From Echinococcus granulosus (taxonomy: Eukaryota; Platyhelminthes; Cestoda; Cyclophyllidea; Taeniidae), in the NCBI RefSeq assembly GCF_000524195.1, contig NW_020170384.1, positions 1 to 64,000 on the forward strand: DNA of 64,000 bases. Direction: 5' to 3'. Below are positions 8,667-21,292 of the stretch, piece after piece. A program made the translations under genes and the position numbers. Below the pieces are notes generated by a model, which ran no database searches, was not told the DNA's origin, and was given only the letters and a program-made list of their open reading frames with translations. Each line of letters starts with the position of its first letter. Position 1 is the stretch's first letter.

Positions 8667-10232
8667 CTTAAAACATAGCAAGACATTATTATGTATGAAG
8701 GTAGCTAGGGTTACGTATCGGTGACAATAATCACACGAGAAAAGTTCTATCTCGACGATGTTCACAGGTTTCACTCTGATAGGTTATAATTTATCATAAA
8801 TTTAACTAACAGCATTCATGCACACCACCGGTGTACCGGTGCCACGATTCGGAGGGAGAGTGCTCCATTTACCTCACTTTGAGGCACCACTGATCTATTT
8901 GTGTTTCTTACAATGGTCTAATGTCCATCTAGATTCCAAAGGAATAGGTTCAAATTTATCATCAGATAGGTATTGTGGATGCTCTTAAAATAATAATGAA
9001 TGCGTTAACTATGCTTTCACAAAGAGTGCAGATATCTCTGCAAACTTCCCTACAAACATCTGGGGCCTGCGCCAACCAACCAAGAAAACCATTTCACAAC
9101 AACTTGGAATTACAACAGCTAATTTACTTTTACCGTTACTCGAACCTCCTGGATGTTTAATTCGTTTAACTGTTGAGGGTGTAGTCGGCAGCTTTGTTTC
9201 GTCAACGTGAACTAATAAGCAAGTAAAAAAGTCAAACGATAAATTTCGAGAAAGTAGGCAAAAGGATACCTTTGTGCGCACGTGTATACTCCATTTGCTT
9301 GCACAGCAGATTGTATGAGGGTGATTTGAAGAGAGAGAGTTCACCAGCAGACGCTACAGCAAACATTAATGGTCACAACGATCGGAACGAAATGACATTT
9401 TCCTTCGAAATTGTGTACACTATCTTTACCTTTCCTTTGGCCTCGAGGATGATGACGCATGATGACAGGAGTGGAGACAAGTTGGTCACCTGCATGCATG
9501 ACAACAATGGAATTTGTACAGAGCTGACAACACAGAAATGGCAGTAAATCATTTTTAGTGAATTTTATTTTTTGAATCAATGTGGGAGGAAAAAGGGCAA
9601 TTTCGCTCAAGTGGTTAATGCCCAAGATCAAGTCGCACGGATTCCTCCATTTTCGTAGAAAGTTGACAGTGTCCAAACATTACTTGCATCCCATTTTGCG
9701 TTTGCGTCATTACATTTGGGGTACCATCTATTAATAAGAACGTGGGACTCGATCGGATCTAGAAATTTAGGCGTACTTACCGATACGACTCGATAAATCC
9801 ATCCAATTCAGCCCTGTCACACTTCCTTATGGGTATGTTCTATCGGTAAGTAGATTTATACTTAAAACTTAGCAAAGTAGATAAATTGTAAATGTTTGTG
9901 TGTGTAATAGCCTTTTAATGGCCAGTCTCTTCAAGAAATTATCGCCATGTAAAACTGCCTAATTCATAGTGCAGATATCAGTCGACAACAAACTGAAATC
10001 GAGGACATGGTTACAAGACGACGGCAAAGTGGTGACTCTTCTGCAGGCATTTTGGAGAACGATTCGATTTACGACACAAACATCACTTATGGAAGAACTG
10101 ACAGTGAGTAGTTGCGCACATCGAACCACAGACGTGGTCTGTCAGTCAGAGTACTAGCATTAACGAAATTGGGGGCAACAGACAACACAGACACTGAGGA
10201 TGGGAATGTGAAGGCGGAGAAAGAGCACTCAC
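8667..10232 (-). other. Ankyrin intron 15
   Basis: 1.57 kb. The flanking phases (1/1) join without an extra exon. Near 8.82 kb there is a tandem ACCGGTG pair (CACCGGTGTACCGGTG). No coding signal seen. Confidence 0.75.
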
Positions 10233-10461
10233 TTTCGTCCTCGCTCTCGACCAATGCAACACGATCAAGCATCTGGGTAGGCGAGTCGAGTATCATTGAA
10301 CCGTCGACGAGGGCTGGGTCGCCCTGCGAGAGGCCATCGGCACTGGCGCCTTCGAGGCTGGGCGTGTCCCAGTCCGATACCGTGGTGGTCACCCGCGAAA
10401 GGCTTTCAAAGATGCTTGGGTAGTGTTGCCGCTTTGCCACTTGCGCTGCCGTCCAGCCTTG
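10233..10461 (-). CDS. ANK: Ankyrin exon 15: repeat 24 and linker
   Basis: 229 nt, phase 0 in, phase 1 out (TTCCAG acceptor, A|GTGAGT donor). It starts QGWTAAQVAKRQHYPSIFES, the degenerate last repeat (compare DGTTPLAIAKRLGYxSV in vertebrates). It then passes into a Ser/Asp/Glu-rich linker ending ALVESEDE, which resembles the acidic linker before ZU5 in other ankyrins. Confidence 0.92.
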
Positions 10462-11830
10462 CTGGAACCCAAGAAGTGAATTGTTCCCCTTTAGCAACAG
10501 TAGTCAAAGTCATCGCAGCGAAGTGGAACGCATCATCCCACTTCATTTGATACTCACCTTGTTGGTGCAGTTTAAAGCTTACTTCTAATGAAGGAACAGT
10601 TCATTTTTCCAACGCAGTCCTACATGTAAAATTAGGAAGTGGGACTTTTACATTCAGACCTGTTGACACATGAGCACGAGACTCAAGACAGGAAATGCAA
10701 ACTGTCTATCATTCGACCGCATTTAGGCAAGTGGTGTTTAAACACATCTCTCTCGCACTCTTGGTTTCACCCTCAAAGGATTTGGTCAGGACGCCTAAAA
10801 TGTTGCTTCGAGATCGTTATGAATTTGTAAGATGCTCTACTGAAACTGTTACACGCCATCGCGTTCAAGTCCTTGGTGCACCTAACCACACCCTAACTGT
10901 GATCTAATAGCATCCGGCTCTGTCAGCTTGAATAGTAGGACTATGAGATACCTCATTCACCGGATGTCAGTGTAGGTCGCATCAAACAATAAACAACGAA
11001 GACCGTGTTCAAGTCTGTTTACATATTAATTAAGGGCTTGTTTTGTGCACAAAAAATACATACTCCGATGAATTTCTAAATGCTAAAATAGAAAACGTGC
11101 CTCTACTTTCTCCGCTGTACCCGTAATGAAAATGCTCAAAATTCTGCTAAGACTTCTCAATGAAATCACTTTGTAGAGCTAGAAAAATGCTATAGAAAAA
11201 AATTAACTGAAAGCAAAAATGCATCTAAGCTTCAACTCTTCGACAGACAAAATACACGCCGCCCACATTAGAACTGGCAGTCGTTAAACGACATGGATAT
11301 TTCGGAGTGATTTACAGCTGTCTTTTGCTCTAAAGTTGGTCGATTCTTGAATCGTTTCTTTAAAAGCATCGAATTCATCCAGAAGGGTCCAAGCATTCAC
11401 TTCAAGTTAATGACGCAGGTATAGGATAGAAGAAAATCATGACAAAACCAAGATAAGGTTAGGTGACTTTACCAATTTTCGTGATGTCGTACCTTAGATA
11501 TTTCCCAGTAAATTAACAAATTTTCGAAAATATATTTCATTACAGATAAAAATCCGATAAAACTTCGGATTTCTCCTCACGGTTTGATGATAGCGAAGCG
11601 TGGACAAAGGCTCGTATCAAGAGGAAAGTCCTGTTATAGTATGCAACCATACTGAAGGGAATGAATCCATTAAAGTGTCTCCAGTCTGACTTTTAATACT
11701 TTAGAGTTCCTCAACTAGAGCTTTGTATTCTTGCGGTATACGGCCTAAGATTTCTAAAATTGTATTTAGGAGCAATTGTCTTGCTTCCACATCGAAATAC
11801 TAAGAAAAGGAGTATGATGACGGCGCTTAC
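10462..11830 (-). other. Ankyrin intron 14
   Basis: 1.37 kb; no feature recognised. Short open frames at 10.6-10.9 kb on the other strand have no coding support. Confidence 0.8.
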
Positions 11831-12136
11831 CATAGTTCGACTCTTCAGATCGGCGCCCGCATTCAAGAGTAAATCAACGATTTGTGAATGGCCTTGCTGA
11901 GCAGCTAGATGCAGAGGGGTGCAGCCCATAATCGTGCGGCTGTTGATCGCGCCCTCCTTGCCCGGGTGGGCCAGCAGCAGCCTAACCAGAGGTGCACTTC
12001 CCCTGTAGGCAGCCTCGTGTAGAGCCATGTAGCCGTTTCTTGTCTGTATGTTCTGACTAGCTCCGTGAGCCAACAGGAATTCCGCGACGTCCACACGGCC
12101 TACCTGCGTCGCCAAGTGCAGTGGCGTCAAACCGTC
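11831..12136 (-). CDS. ANK: Ankyrin exon 14: repeats 21-23
   Basis: 102 codons, phase 0/0 (TTACAG acceptor, ATG|GTAAGC donor). It contains DGLTPLHLATQVGRVDVAEF, NGYMALHEAAYRGSAPLVRL and MGCTPLHLAAQQGHSQIVDL. Repeat 22 carries a small insertion (HPGKEGAINSRT) at its loop. The intron separating it from exon 13 is only 80 bp. Confidence 0.94.
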
Positions 12137-12216
12137 CTGTAAATGAAGTGAATTAAATGATTTTATACTAACTTATTTAAGTAGCAATTGTGCAAAGCAG
12201 AGGGCGAGGAACCCAC

Positions 12217-12468
12217 GTTGGCAGAACAGTTGACTTGAGCGGAGTAATCGTCCACCAGGGTTCGAACAACTGTGAAATTGCCTTCCATAGAGGCAAGGTG
12301 TAAGGGTGAGTAGCCATTCTGGGACACGCAGTCGATTGGGGCATTGGCTTTGATCAGAAGAGTGGCGATTTCCGGGGTGTTCGCTTTGGCAGCTAGGTGA
12401 AGTGGTGTGAATCCGTTTTTGCATTTGGCTGTCACGTCCGCACCGCGAGATAGTAAAAATTCTACCAC
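12217..12468 (-). CDS. ANK: Ankyrin exon 13: second half of repeat 18, repeats 19 and 20
   Basis: 84 codons, phase 0/0 (TTTCAG acceptor, AAC|GTGGGT donor). It starts VVEFLLSRGADVTAKCK, completing repeat 18. It continues with NGFTPLHLAAKANTPEIATL (repeat 19) and NGYSPLHLASMEGNFTVVRT (repeat 20). The last repeat has one extra residue before its closing loop. Confidence 0.94.
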
Positions 12469-12957
12469 CTGAAAGAGATGGCTAGGTCATTCAGGCACAA
12501 TTCCTCATAACCATATCAAACGAGAAGATCACTTTGGGACTTTGAGAAACTTTCATATAAGCAAAAACCATTTTAGAGTACACTTCAGGAAAACAGAAAT
12601 TCCTTAATTTAACTTAGCTTGATGAAAATTAAATAAAACTAACGTTACTTGCGCTAATGTTTGTCTTACTGCACTTTTTTGCAGACTTAGGTCCATTTGG
12701 ATTTTGTAGAGGTTAATGGTTCAGCTCGAGGTGATGAATACATCATTTTAATTCAAAAAATCAGTAACGTAATGTCGGTAAAAGAAGCCTAGAGAGAGTT
12801 ATCGCTTCTAGGAAGATAAGACTGTTCGAGACTGTTGCGCTGATTGAAGCACAAATTGCGTCGCGCTGAATTTGCACAGCCAAAAGTGGCAAATTAGTAA
12901 GTAAGAGGTTTTACTAACCGTGTGAATCAAAGTGAATTAAGGAGAAATTATGCTCAC
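12469..12957 (-). other. Ankyrin intron 12
   Basis: 0.49 kb; nothing recognised. Confidence 0.8.
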
Positions 12958-13107
12958 CTGTGGGTACTGGTAATAAATGCTGACATGCAGAGGTGTGAGT
13001 CCATTCCTCGCTGCCGCATTAGCGTCGGCTTTGGCTTCATCTACAAGGTATCGCACTGCATCGATCTTTCCATACTTGGTGGCGATGTGGAGAGCTGTGT
13101 AGCCACG
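12958..13107 (-). CDS. ANK: Ankyrin exon 12: repeat 17 and first half of repeat 18
   Basis: 50 codons, phase 0/0 (TTTTAG acceptor, CAG|GTGAGC donor). It reads RGYTALHIATKYGKIDAVRY then NGLTPLHVSIYYQYPQ. The exon stops inside repeat 18, so the intron splits this repeat between its two helices. Confidence 0.94.
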
Positions 13108-14923
13108 CTAAAATAGGGTAGAAACCATGGCTAACGTAAGGTTCTTCTTAAAATCAACTGAAATAGAGTGAATGTGGAGCATCAAGGATAACAACCATAA
13201 GATGAATAAGAGGCAAGTTTGGTATCTGGAAATTGCTACCACATCTATAAAATGGGTATGAAAAATTGAAACAATATTTCAAACCATCTACATGGTTCAA
13301 TGCAACTACCATATTTTCGCCTGCAATCACAGTGATGGGACTAGGAAATGCTCTTCCTACAACGCAAGACTCACAATAGCAATAGCATGTTACCGATGTC
13401 AATATTCAGTGGATCGACCAGAATGCAAACCTAGTGGCAGAAGAGACTTCTACGAACGTCATTCCAGAAGTGTCAACAAAACGTGGTCCTTTAAAATGGT
13501 CGTGAAAGAAGCACCGCAAAAGATAGCACCCCAACTAGAGACCAATTTTTGCTGCTTTTCTGTAAGCGCGTGATGGACGTCATGTGGATCATTTGTACAC
13601 ACCCAGACACGTTTCACCGAGCACACAGCAATTCCACCTTGCCAGTCCCACTAAAACTAGGCGCGAGGGCGCGTTTGTACACATTTTGGCGAAGATATCC
13701 AATTCTCGTCTACGACCTAATCGCTGTTTTTTCTTCAATGTCTCACCATCTTTTTCAAGGCAGGATTAAAATTAGCGCTTAACATTTCCAACATCGAGGG
13801 CAACCCATTTTGATGTGGGACTGTACCCGCTTTTAACGCTCACTGTCTGCCGCCCTGTTTGCCTTCCCAAGGGCTCTCATTGATCGATGGTCTGGCCAAT
13901 GGCAATCCTTTACCTACGTCAGTTGTACGCCGCAAGTGACTGTCCATCTTTATTGTTTTGCATTCTGAGGTACATTACTCATGCGTCAATGTAAAGCATT
14001 CGGATAATTTAAAGTTCTTACTAAAAAGTTGAATCATGTAAACCGATGTCTATAACTGAGTCAACCAACTGTACACTAGTACTTTGCTGAAAAAGGATAG
14101 CTTTAAAATACCATCCCTATTTCCTTTACTACAGATGCCCCATCTGATTATCTACAACAACAAATTTGAGCACAAATGTCTATGCTGGCTTAACATAAAG
14201 TGGAGAGCAGGATCCACCCTTGAACATAGGGCAAAATATGCATCCAATACATGTTGCCTGATAGTTTTCGGTTTGAAATTGGGAAACACTATAACTATCC
14301 CACCACTTAATGTGGGTCTTTGAACTTTTGGTTTTTTCGCTAGTGAAATAGGAGAGTGAATACTGTTTGATTGTGTTACAAACTATCGAGAAGCTAACAA
14401 TGAGACGGCAGATCACGTTACCTTGACCAGATTTCCAAGTATGTAAGGAATGATCGACATGGAAAGAATACGGCCGAGGTGGGTTTACCTAGCACATATG
14501 TGTTGTGGTTCATGTAATAACATGCCTCCCACAATAGGACCCTGCTTCTTTTGTGCGTGTTACAACATTCCACTTTATCCTGCTAGAACGCCGCAATGCA
14601 TTAATTCAATGCACCAACTGATCAGAAGGCGTAAAAAACCATATGAAGAGAGAAACATCAACGCCACCCTCACAAATCGCTTACTTACTGGCGGATTGAG
14701 ATGACAAGCGTCGAGGTAAACTCACGCGTGTTGACTGTAACGCTAGTTGTTATTACGTTTTCATAAGTCTGATTTGAATACCAGAAGTTTGTGCCCCTTG
14801 CAATGTCTCCTATAGCTACTTCTGACTCTAGATCTCATGCGAATTTTGCTGAGTGATCCAGGTGCTAAAAACTGCAGCAACCTCCAGATTGGGACCACGT
14901 GATGAGTGGGAAAAAGGACCTAC
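13108..14923 (-). other. Ankyrin intron 11
   Basis: 1.8 kb. Several short open frames on both strands lack splice context and family matches. Nothing supported. Confidence 0.8.
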
Positions 14924-15121
14924 CTTAGTGCCTGCATTCACCTGAGCGCCCTTTTCCAGGAGGAGGCGGATTATCTCTATATCGCCGACCTTTGCGGCTA
15001 GATGGATGGGCCGGTGCTTTCCACGAGACTCCAACTGCACATCTGCTCCGGCCTCGATCAACAGCTTCACGATTTCTGAGTCCATCAGCCGAAGAGCTAT
15101 GTGCAGGGGTGTCGCCTTTTC
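14924..15121 (-). CDS. ANK: Ankyrin exon 11: repeats 15 and 16
   Basis: 66 codons, phase 0/0 (TGACAG acceptor, AAG|GTAGGT donor). It contains EKATPLHIALRLMDSEIVKL (repeat 15) and GKHRPIHLAAKVGDIEIIRL (repeat 16). These two diverge more from the consensus than their neighbours (RPIH in place of TPLH). Confidence 0.93.
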
Positions 15122-16908
15122 CTGTCAAGTGGGGAGAAGCGGAGACATTAATCCTCAAATACAGACACTGCGCTAGAAAATGAGACTGGTCTACCAGGAA
15201 AATCACAATCCGCACAGGAAGTGACCACAACGGACTCATTTGTGTAACGATTCAAACGGAACTTACATTGCATTGCATTAACTCTTTGTTACAGACTATA
15301 ATGGTACGAATCTTGTCTCGAACATGGGTATATTCTCTCGGATTCGGCTCCATAAATGCTCAAGTTTTAGATAGCTAAGTCTATAATTTGTCCTTAATCA
15401 ACACAAGAACAATTTCATTTAGTAAGGAATAGCTTGAATCTCAAGAATATAATTATCTACATACTTATGGTTTAGAAACTCTTTGCAAAACCAGCCTAGT
15501 CACTTCAACCAACAAATAGACCTCAAATAAGAGGCTTGTGGCATGAAATTCCTTGCTTACACGACAACTGCGGTTTAGGCTTGTGCATTTTTGACCCTAC
15601 CTAACAGCGATGCTCCGAAATCCAGCAGACGCCTGTAGCTTCAAAACCTCCAGCTGTTAGGGACTACACTAAAGCATACTTTAAGTGCACAGGTGATGAT
15701 AACTAAATAACTTGACAATTGTGGCGGATTTTTTTGCAGATCAGCCTACAGTATGCCCCTTTGGAATTAAAACTCCTTGCAGTGAATGTCCGTTTATCTA
15801 AATAAATGTCTTGAACTGAATACACTTTTGTACACGGATTTACTTCTTTTAATTTCAGAACCAGATCACTGAATTTCCCTATGCAGGACCATTCAATTCT
15901 GTATATGAACACGCGTTCCCGGAATTGCTAAGGGGAGAAAAAATTGAACAGTTTTGATTGGACTTTCAAGCACTTGTAAGCGCTCAAAGGAATTTCATTC
16001 TCTGTCATGCCCCGAAGCCAATCGCACCTCCAATAGAGTTTGCACAACCAAATTACAAGATTTAAAGCGAATAATTCGCCTTTTCAAGATATCATTTATT
16101 CGCCCTCAGAAGTAGTGATCGGTCTTGAGCTAAACAAGTTCCACAAACATTTTGAGTTCACGTTTAATACGAATTACGTAGGGTGTTAAATATTTCTAGA
16201 ATTTTGCCCAGATCGTCTCAAATTCTTTTTACTCACATCGTGAATTTAGCCAAACTAGGCACCTCGATTGGGCACAATAACGAAACAAGTTAGGAAGTTT
16301 TAAAAATAGAGTTGCTTTATGAGTCAAAATTAGGCTGCAAGCTGAACTATGAAAATTTTTTTCTATAAAGTCTTTATGCTAGGAATTTCCTTCCCACCCA
16401 ATCATCAATTCCCAGGTAAACAGCCCCTATAAGGCGAAATAAAGGTCCTTTCAAAACGTTTTAAAGTGCTTCGTTTATGTTATTACTATGAATAGTGAAG
16501 GAGTAATCCATCTGTGAACAACTTTATTTGAATTAAGCTAGCATAAACATTACAGAGAACCCTAGGGGCAAAGATATTTTGCCCTCGCTCGACTATTCGC
16601 GGATCAACCAAAAGTGAATGCTTTGCATTTGCTAGTTTCGAAAACCTTAGTAAAAAGGCGCATTATTTTCCATGGATCTCGAGAAAATATAACGGTCAGA
16701 ATGTGGTAACGCGCATCACAAACCTCTTAGATTTAGTCGTTGGTATAGTTTGCTTATGAACCCCCTCTTAATTCATTTGAACGATTTCGTCGAAGTGGCA
16801 ATTGTTAGTTTTGAGAAGCATAGAAGTAGTTTCAGTTAAACTCATTAACAGATCCTCATTACTAACTTTAAATAGTAGAAATAAGAGAAGTGTATAGCTC
16901 ATTCTTAC
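15122..16908 (-). other. Ankyrin intron 10
   Basis: 1.8 kb of non-coding DNA; no repeat, RNA or ORF of note. Confidence 0.8.
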
Positions 16909-17106
16909 TTTGGCTTTAGCATTTACAGAGGCTGAGTGTTTGAGTAGCAATTTGATGGTATCGACATGGCGTCCGCGAACCGCGAAGTGAAGGGGCGTTT
17001 CACCGCGCATTGTCACCTGATTCACATTGGCGCCGCGTTGCAGAAGCGGGGCCGCGGCATCCGAACATCCAACAAAAGCCGCCGCATGCAAAGGGGTCAG
17101 ACCAGC
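16909..17106 (-). CDS. ANK: Ankyrin exon 10: repeats 13 and 14
   Basis: 66 codons, phase 0/0 (TCTAG acceptor, AAA|GTAAGA donor). It contains AGLTPLHAAAFVGCSDAAAP (repeat 13) and RGETPLHFAVRGRHVDTIKL (repeat 14). The second ends SASVNAKAK, as in vertebrate ankyrins. Confidence 0.95.
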
Positions 17107-17631
17107 CTAGACACAAAAGGAAGGAGTCACCGCTGATGTTTTGTTTCATCAGAGAGCACGAAGTCAAACTGAATCGAGTGGAAGGATTGACCTTCAGCAG
17201 GATTTATCTCCCAAATGTTTTTCTTATTTGACTGAGCTTTCTCCGCTGACAGATTAGTGAACAAATTTCTTTTAAGTCTGTATCTGCTCACCAAATGTCC
17301 TACCTCCTTAGATAGCCAGGCTATGGCCTGGAATTAACAAAATAAGTTCAAGCTTTGGGTCCCTTTACCAACTGTTTACCTTCCTCTTTGTGACGGTTTA
17401 CACCAGTTATTTTGATGAAGTGGAGATTAAAGGATCGAAAGTTTGAACCTACATAAACATGAAAATAAGTTCGTCTCAATTCAGGTATAGGTAGAACATT
17501 AGGATTAACATGATAATATTGATAGGATAAGCATGTTTTCACCGCTGTGAAATTTCATTTACATTACCGTAAGTATTTACTTTTGAATGTTTCATTCTGA
17601 TAAAAGGGAGGGAGAAAGAATAACGAACTAC
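17107..17631 (-). other. Ankyrin intron 9
   Basis: 0.53 kb; nothing recognised. Confidence 0.8.
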
Positions 17632-17730
17632 CTGAGTGGTTGCATCGACGATGGCGCCTTTTTTGAGAAGTAGTTCTACAATCTTCACCGTCATCTTTTT
17701 ACAGGCAATGTGGAGAGGAGTAAAACCATT
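17632..17730 (-). CDS. ANK: Ankyrin exon 9: repeat 12
   Basis: 33 codons, phase 0/0 (TTTTAG acceptor, CAG|GTAGTT donor). It reads [20 protein letters not shown]; the IACKK motif is diagnostic of ankyrin repeat 12. Confidence 0.95.
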
Positions 17731-18194
17731 CTAAAACGCAAAACATTTGAATTTAATACTGTCATCAGATCAACCGTTTTTACACTCGTGCAAACGAAAT
17801 ATCTTCACCTCACAAAATAATCGAGCATTACAAACAGAGGAGGTAGAGGCGAGTTGGAACGCAGCACAAATGTCTGATCCGAAGTGCTTTTACCGAGAGT
17901 AATGATGAGCTCGAAACATACGTTTAAGTTAGCAAAGGGGTATGTTCACCAAAGTAAAACCAACTGTTCATGAATTTTGCACTTGACAAATCACAATTTC
18001 TTCACGCACAGAGCACTTTGACACACTCTGAATCAAAGAGCCGGCATTCTGCATGTTAGATGACTGGTTCCCTTGAACAACGAACTACTTAAGAGCAGTA
18101 ATACAAAGCTGAACTTTAATAAAATCCCGATACGCAAGAAAGTGGACAAAATACCTACCGTGTCGAAGGAAGCTAGAATAGACGGCGGACTTAC
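17731..18194 (-). other. Ankyrin intron 8
   Basis: 0.46 kb; nothing recognised. Confidence 0.8.
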
Positions 18195-18293
18195 AAATGC
18201 ACGAAGGTTGGGGTCACAACGATGATCCAGAAGTACTTGCGCGACCTTCATGTTGCCACAGTGAGCAGCGATGTGAAGGGGCGTTAGATAGTC
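18195..18293 (-). CDS. ANK: Ankyrin exon 8: repeat 11
   Basis: 33 codons, phase 0/0 (GTTAAG acceptor, TTT|GTAAGT donor). It reads [20 protein letters not shown] and ends DPNLRAF. The PLHxAAHCG signature is that of ankyrin repeat 11. Confidence 0.95.
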
Positions 18294-19042
18294 CTTAACA
18301 CGCACGGTAAGGGAAAAATAATTAGTAATGAATGCCGAGTTATGATGTCAACTATTGTAGCGAAAACACGCTTATCGAAACATATTCTGCTCCTTTTTTT
18401 CGAAAATGAGAAATGAAATGGATTCCCCAGTAAACTAACAATAGAAAACGTTAGTTCCTAGGATTTTTGCATTGTGCTAGCACATCTTTTGGTTATCATA
18501 AAAGCAAAAGTACAATTTCATGGATTAATGAAAATATGTTGTACCAAAATCGTAATCTTTCGCTGGTGTACAGGTGAAAAAACCCTGCTGTACTGAATCC
18601 CCTCCCGTAGATGGGATTTAACTTTGAAAGGCTTCCGGAAATTGACAAGTCATAGTAACATAAGCAGTAACTATCGTGTCAGTGATGCGAAAACTGAGAG
18701 TAGGCCGATACAAGCATTGGAGGTTATCGATAATTTGAAAAACCAGCACCTTGTATAAATGCTCGCCGAGAATTGAAAGCGAATCGCTCGTTGAGGAATT
18801 TACTCAACCAATTCCCTCTTCAGAACAAAAGTAATATTTGAATGAGTGGGAATAGTTAGCTTGCAGCGTGCCTCTTGCGAAGCAAACTAGAATTGTCACG
18901 CACTCTGATGATTGGTTCAGATTGCTTGACATAAGATGAGGAGAGTTCGAATGCTGGGTGATAGGGGTACAAAAAAGGCCTTCGTTACATGAAATTACAA
19001 AGATGTTCTTCATTCAGTTCCATAAAGTATTGAATGACTTAC
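18294..19042 (-). other. Ankyrin intron 7
   Basis: 0.75 kb; no feature recognised. Confidence 0.8.
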
Positions 19043-19141
19043 CATAGTTACATCATCCGGTGGTGATCCTTTTTTTAACAGTAGTTTGGCTGTATCTGCG
19101 TGATCGCTTTGAGCAGCCATATGAAGTGGCGAAAGACCATT
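19043..19141 (-). CDS. ANK: Ankyrin exon 7: repeat 10
   Basis: 33 codons, phase 0/0 (TTTTAG acceptor, ATG|GTAAGT donor). It reads [20 protein letters not shown], the characteristic SPxHMAAQxDH of ankyrin repeat 10. Confidence 0.95.
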
Positions 19142-20060
19142 CTAAAAGGCGTTACAACAACAGGTTGGCTGTGTAAATAAAAACTTAAAGAAGGCTTTTT
19201 GACTGTCAGTCTGGGCTTATAGGGTACAAGCATAGGAATGAAATGGAAGCGCGTCGGAATATTCACTACAAGATCCAACCCCTCTGAGTGTGTTATTATT
19301 AAAAAGACTTAACTACGAATTTATAATCGTTAGCTTTCCATTTTGCTATCCTCCTAATGATAAATGCGAGGTAGATTCAACGCAGTGGTGCTAGCTTTAT
19401 GCGTAGCGGTGAGGGAAAATTCATACCTGACGAAAGACTAGTCAGTAAGCTGGGTGGAAGGTGTTTAGAAAACACGGCAAGCTCGATGATTCCGGTGCTC
19501 AATTAAGGAAAAAATATATTAAACCAGCTAAGTTAAAAAGACCTCATCATTCCTACAGTATCCCGCTTTCACTTCAGTAGGTAGAACATTTAACAAGTAT
19601 TTATACCAATCTTTTGAACTGTGTCCAGGACCGTAAATGAGTGGGATCAATCTACTATTTGCAATGTTGAATTACCTGGGCTCTCAAATGAATAGCAGTG
19701 AAGGATGATGTGCAGCTCTAATAGTAGAAAATGATAGTCTGTAACTGTTTTCGAACAAAAGAAAAAGCGGAATCTATGCTAAAATATGTCAAAATCTCCA
19801 AAAATATTTGATTGACTTTTAATTCGAATAGATTCTCTGCTCGCCATTCATATGTAATCAACATAGAAGTTGAGAATACAATTTAAGAAATACGAAGTCC
19901 TGGAAATCGCACGTGATCATCAAATTATTGCCATAGAAAACGCATAAATTTCTCAACTACTTACAAGCCAGTTTGCCTACTCACACATTCAGAAAGTAAC
20001 ACGAGGTGTCATAGTTAAGAGAGGAAGGAAGGAAGGACGGAGGTAAACGTGATCTCTCAC
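19142..20060 (-). other. Ankyrin intron 6
   Basis: 0.92 kb with a short GGAAGGAAGGA tract near the donor at about 20.03 kb. Otherwise nothing recognised. Confidence 0.8.
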
Positions 20061-20258
20061 CCTTGTTTTGGCGGTGATACTGGCGCCGGCGTTGAGGAGG
20101 ACCTGTACTACGTTGGTGTGGCCGGAGCGAGCCGCCGTGTGCATGGGCGTGAGACCGTCCCGCGTCCTCGCGTCTAACTGAGCGCCCTTGTCGATCAGCA
20201 GCTGCGTCATCTCCACCTTGCCCCATTTAGCCGAAAGGTGAAGAGGCGTTATGCTGTC
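20061..20258 (-). CDS. ANK: Ankyrin exon 6: repeats 8 and 9
   Basis: 66 codons, phase 0/0 (ATCCAG acceptor, AGG|GTGAGA donor). It contains DSITPLHLSAKWGKVEMTQL (repeat 8) and RDGLTPMHTAARSGHTNVVQ (repeat 9). The pair keeps the GAxxDARTR loop between repeats. Confidence 0.95.
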
Positions 20259-21193
20259 CTGGATAAGGCAATACTATGCTATACGCTACCGCACCAGGAT
20301 TTAATAGTGGGATATTAAACAATATTAAATAGATTCTGATAGCCGGGTACTCAGCTCAAACTGCGTCTCAATCCACAAGTCCTACTTTCGCCACCACAAC
20401 TATACAAAGAACTAAAAGGAGCCCAAGCATCTTTTGCGCATCAATGAGTAAATGGGTAAACTAGGATCACACCTGGAGAACTGAGAATGGATGGCTGAAT
20501 GTTTCTCTGAAGTGAAAGCTTTGTAAATTAATTAGAAAAGCAGCTAAGACAGCGCTCACAATCGATTTGGACGGTGGAAGGGTAATCTAATGCTAGTGGA
20601 ATCAAGACAAATTGTAGTCTGAGGAACTGTAAGGTGTATGGTACTAGGTACAAAAGGACTGGAACAGGTGAGCAAATGCGATAATGCCCTCAGCCGAAAA
20701 AGTGCAAACAAAGTCACCAATTGATGGGTAAATTGGGATATTTTGAATGATTATTGAGAAGCCAGAGCTAACAGTATCAATTAACTCAAGTAAATCCAAA
20801 ACGTTTAGTTATGGGATAAGTAAAAAGCAGTGCTATGAAGTCACTCCTTCGCAGTAATGAAACTGCTCAAATTTGACATTTTAAAACACTTTTTTATTGC
20901 AAATTATCATTTTACGCAAATCTTGTAAAATTTTACAGACAAACTCTTGCTATTTCGACTGGGTACAGTAGATTGTTCACATAGCTACCATTTGTCGCTT
21001 TAGACGATATCAAAATTTCATTTGTCTTCGACCAAGTGTTCTGCATTCTAAAGTCTTCATTATAGCATTGAAGCCAATCGAAGGTAAAATTGCTGGCAGG
21101 CACTTTAATCGCCAGCGTTTTCTTTAAAGGCTGACACCAAAAGCTTATTGCTCAATGCAATTGGGAGGAGCGGAGCCTCAGAAAAAGACGTAC
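20259..21193 (-). other. Ankyrin intron 5
   Basis: 0.94 kb; no feature recognised. Confidence 0.8.
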
Positions 21194-21292
21194 TTTGGCG
21201 CAGCAATTGACTTCAGCTCCGTTGTTTATCAAAAGGCGGGCGACCTTTAAATTGCCGTATCGAGCTGCGATGTGTAAAGGTGTAAAACCACG
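21194..21292 (-). CDS. ANK: Ankyrin exon 5: repeat 7
   Basis: 33 codons, phase 0/0 (TTTTAG acceptor, AAA|GTACGT donor). It reads [20 protein letters not shown] and ends GAEVNCCAK, a regular repeat matching ankyrin repeat 7. Confidence 0.95.
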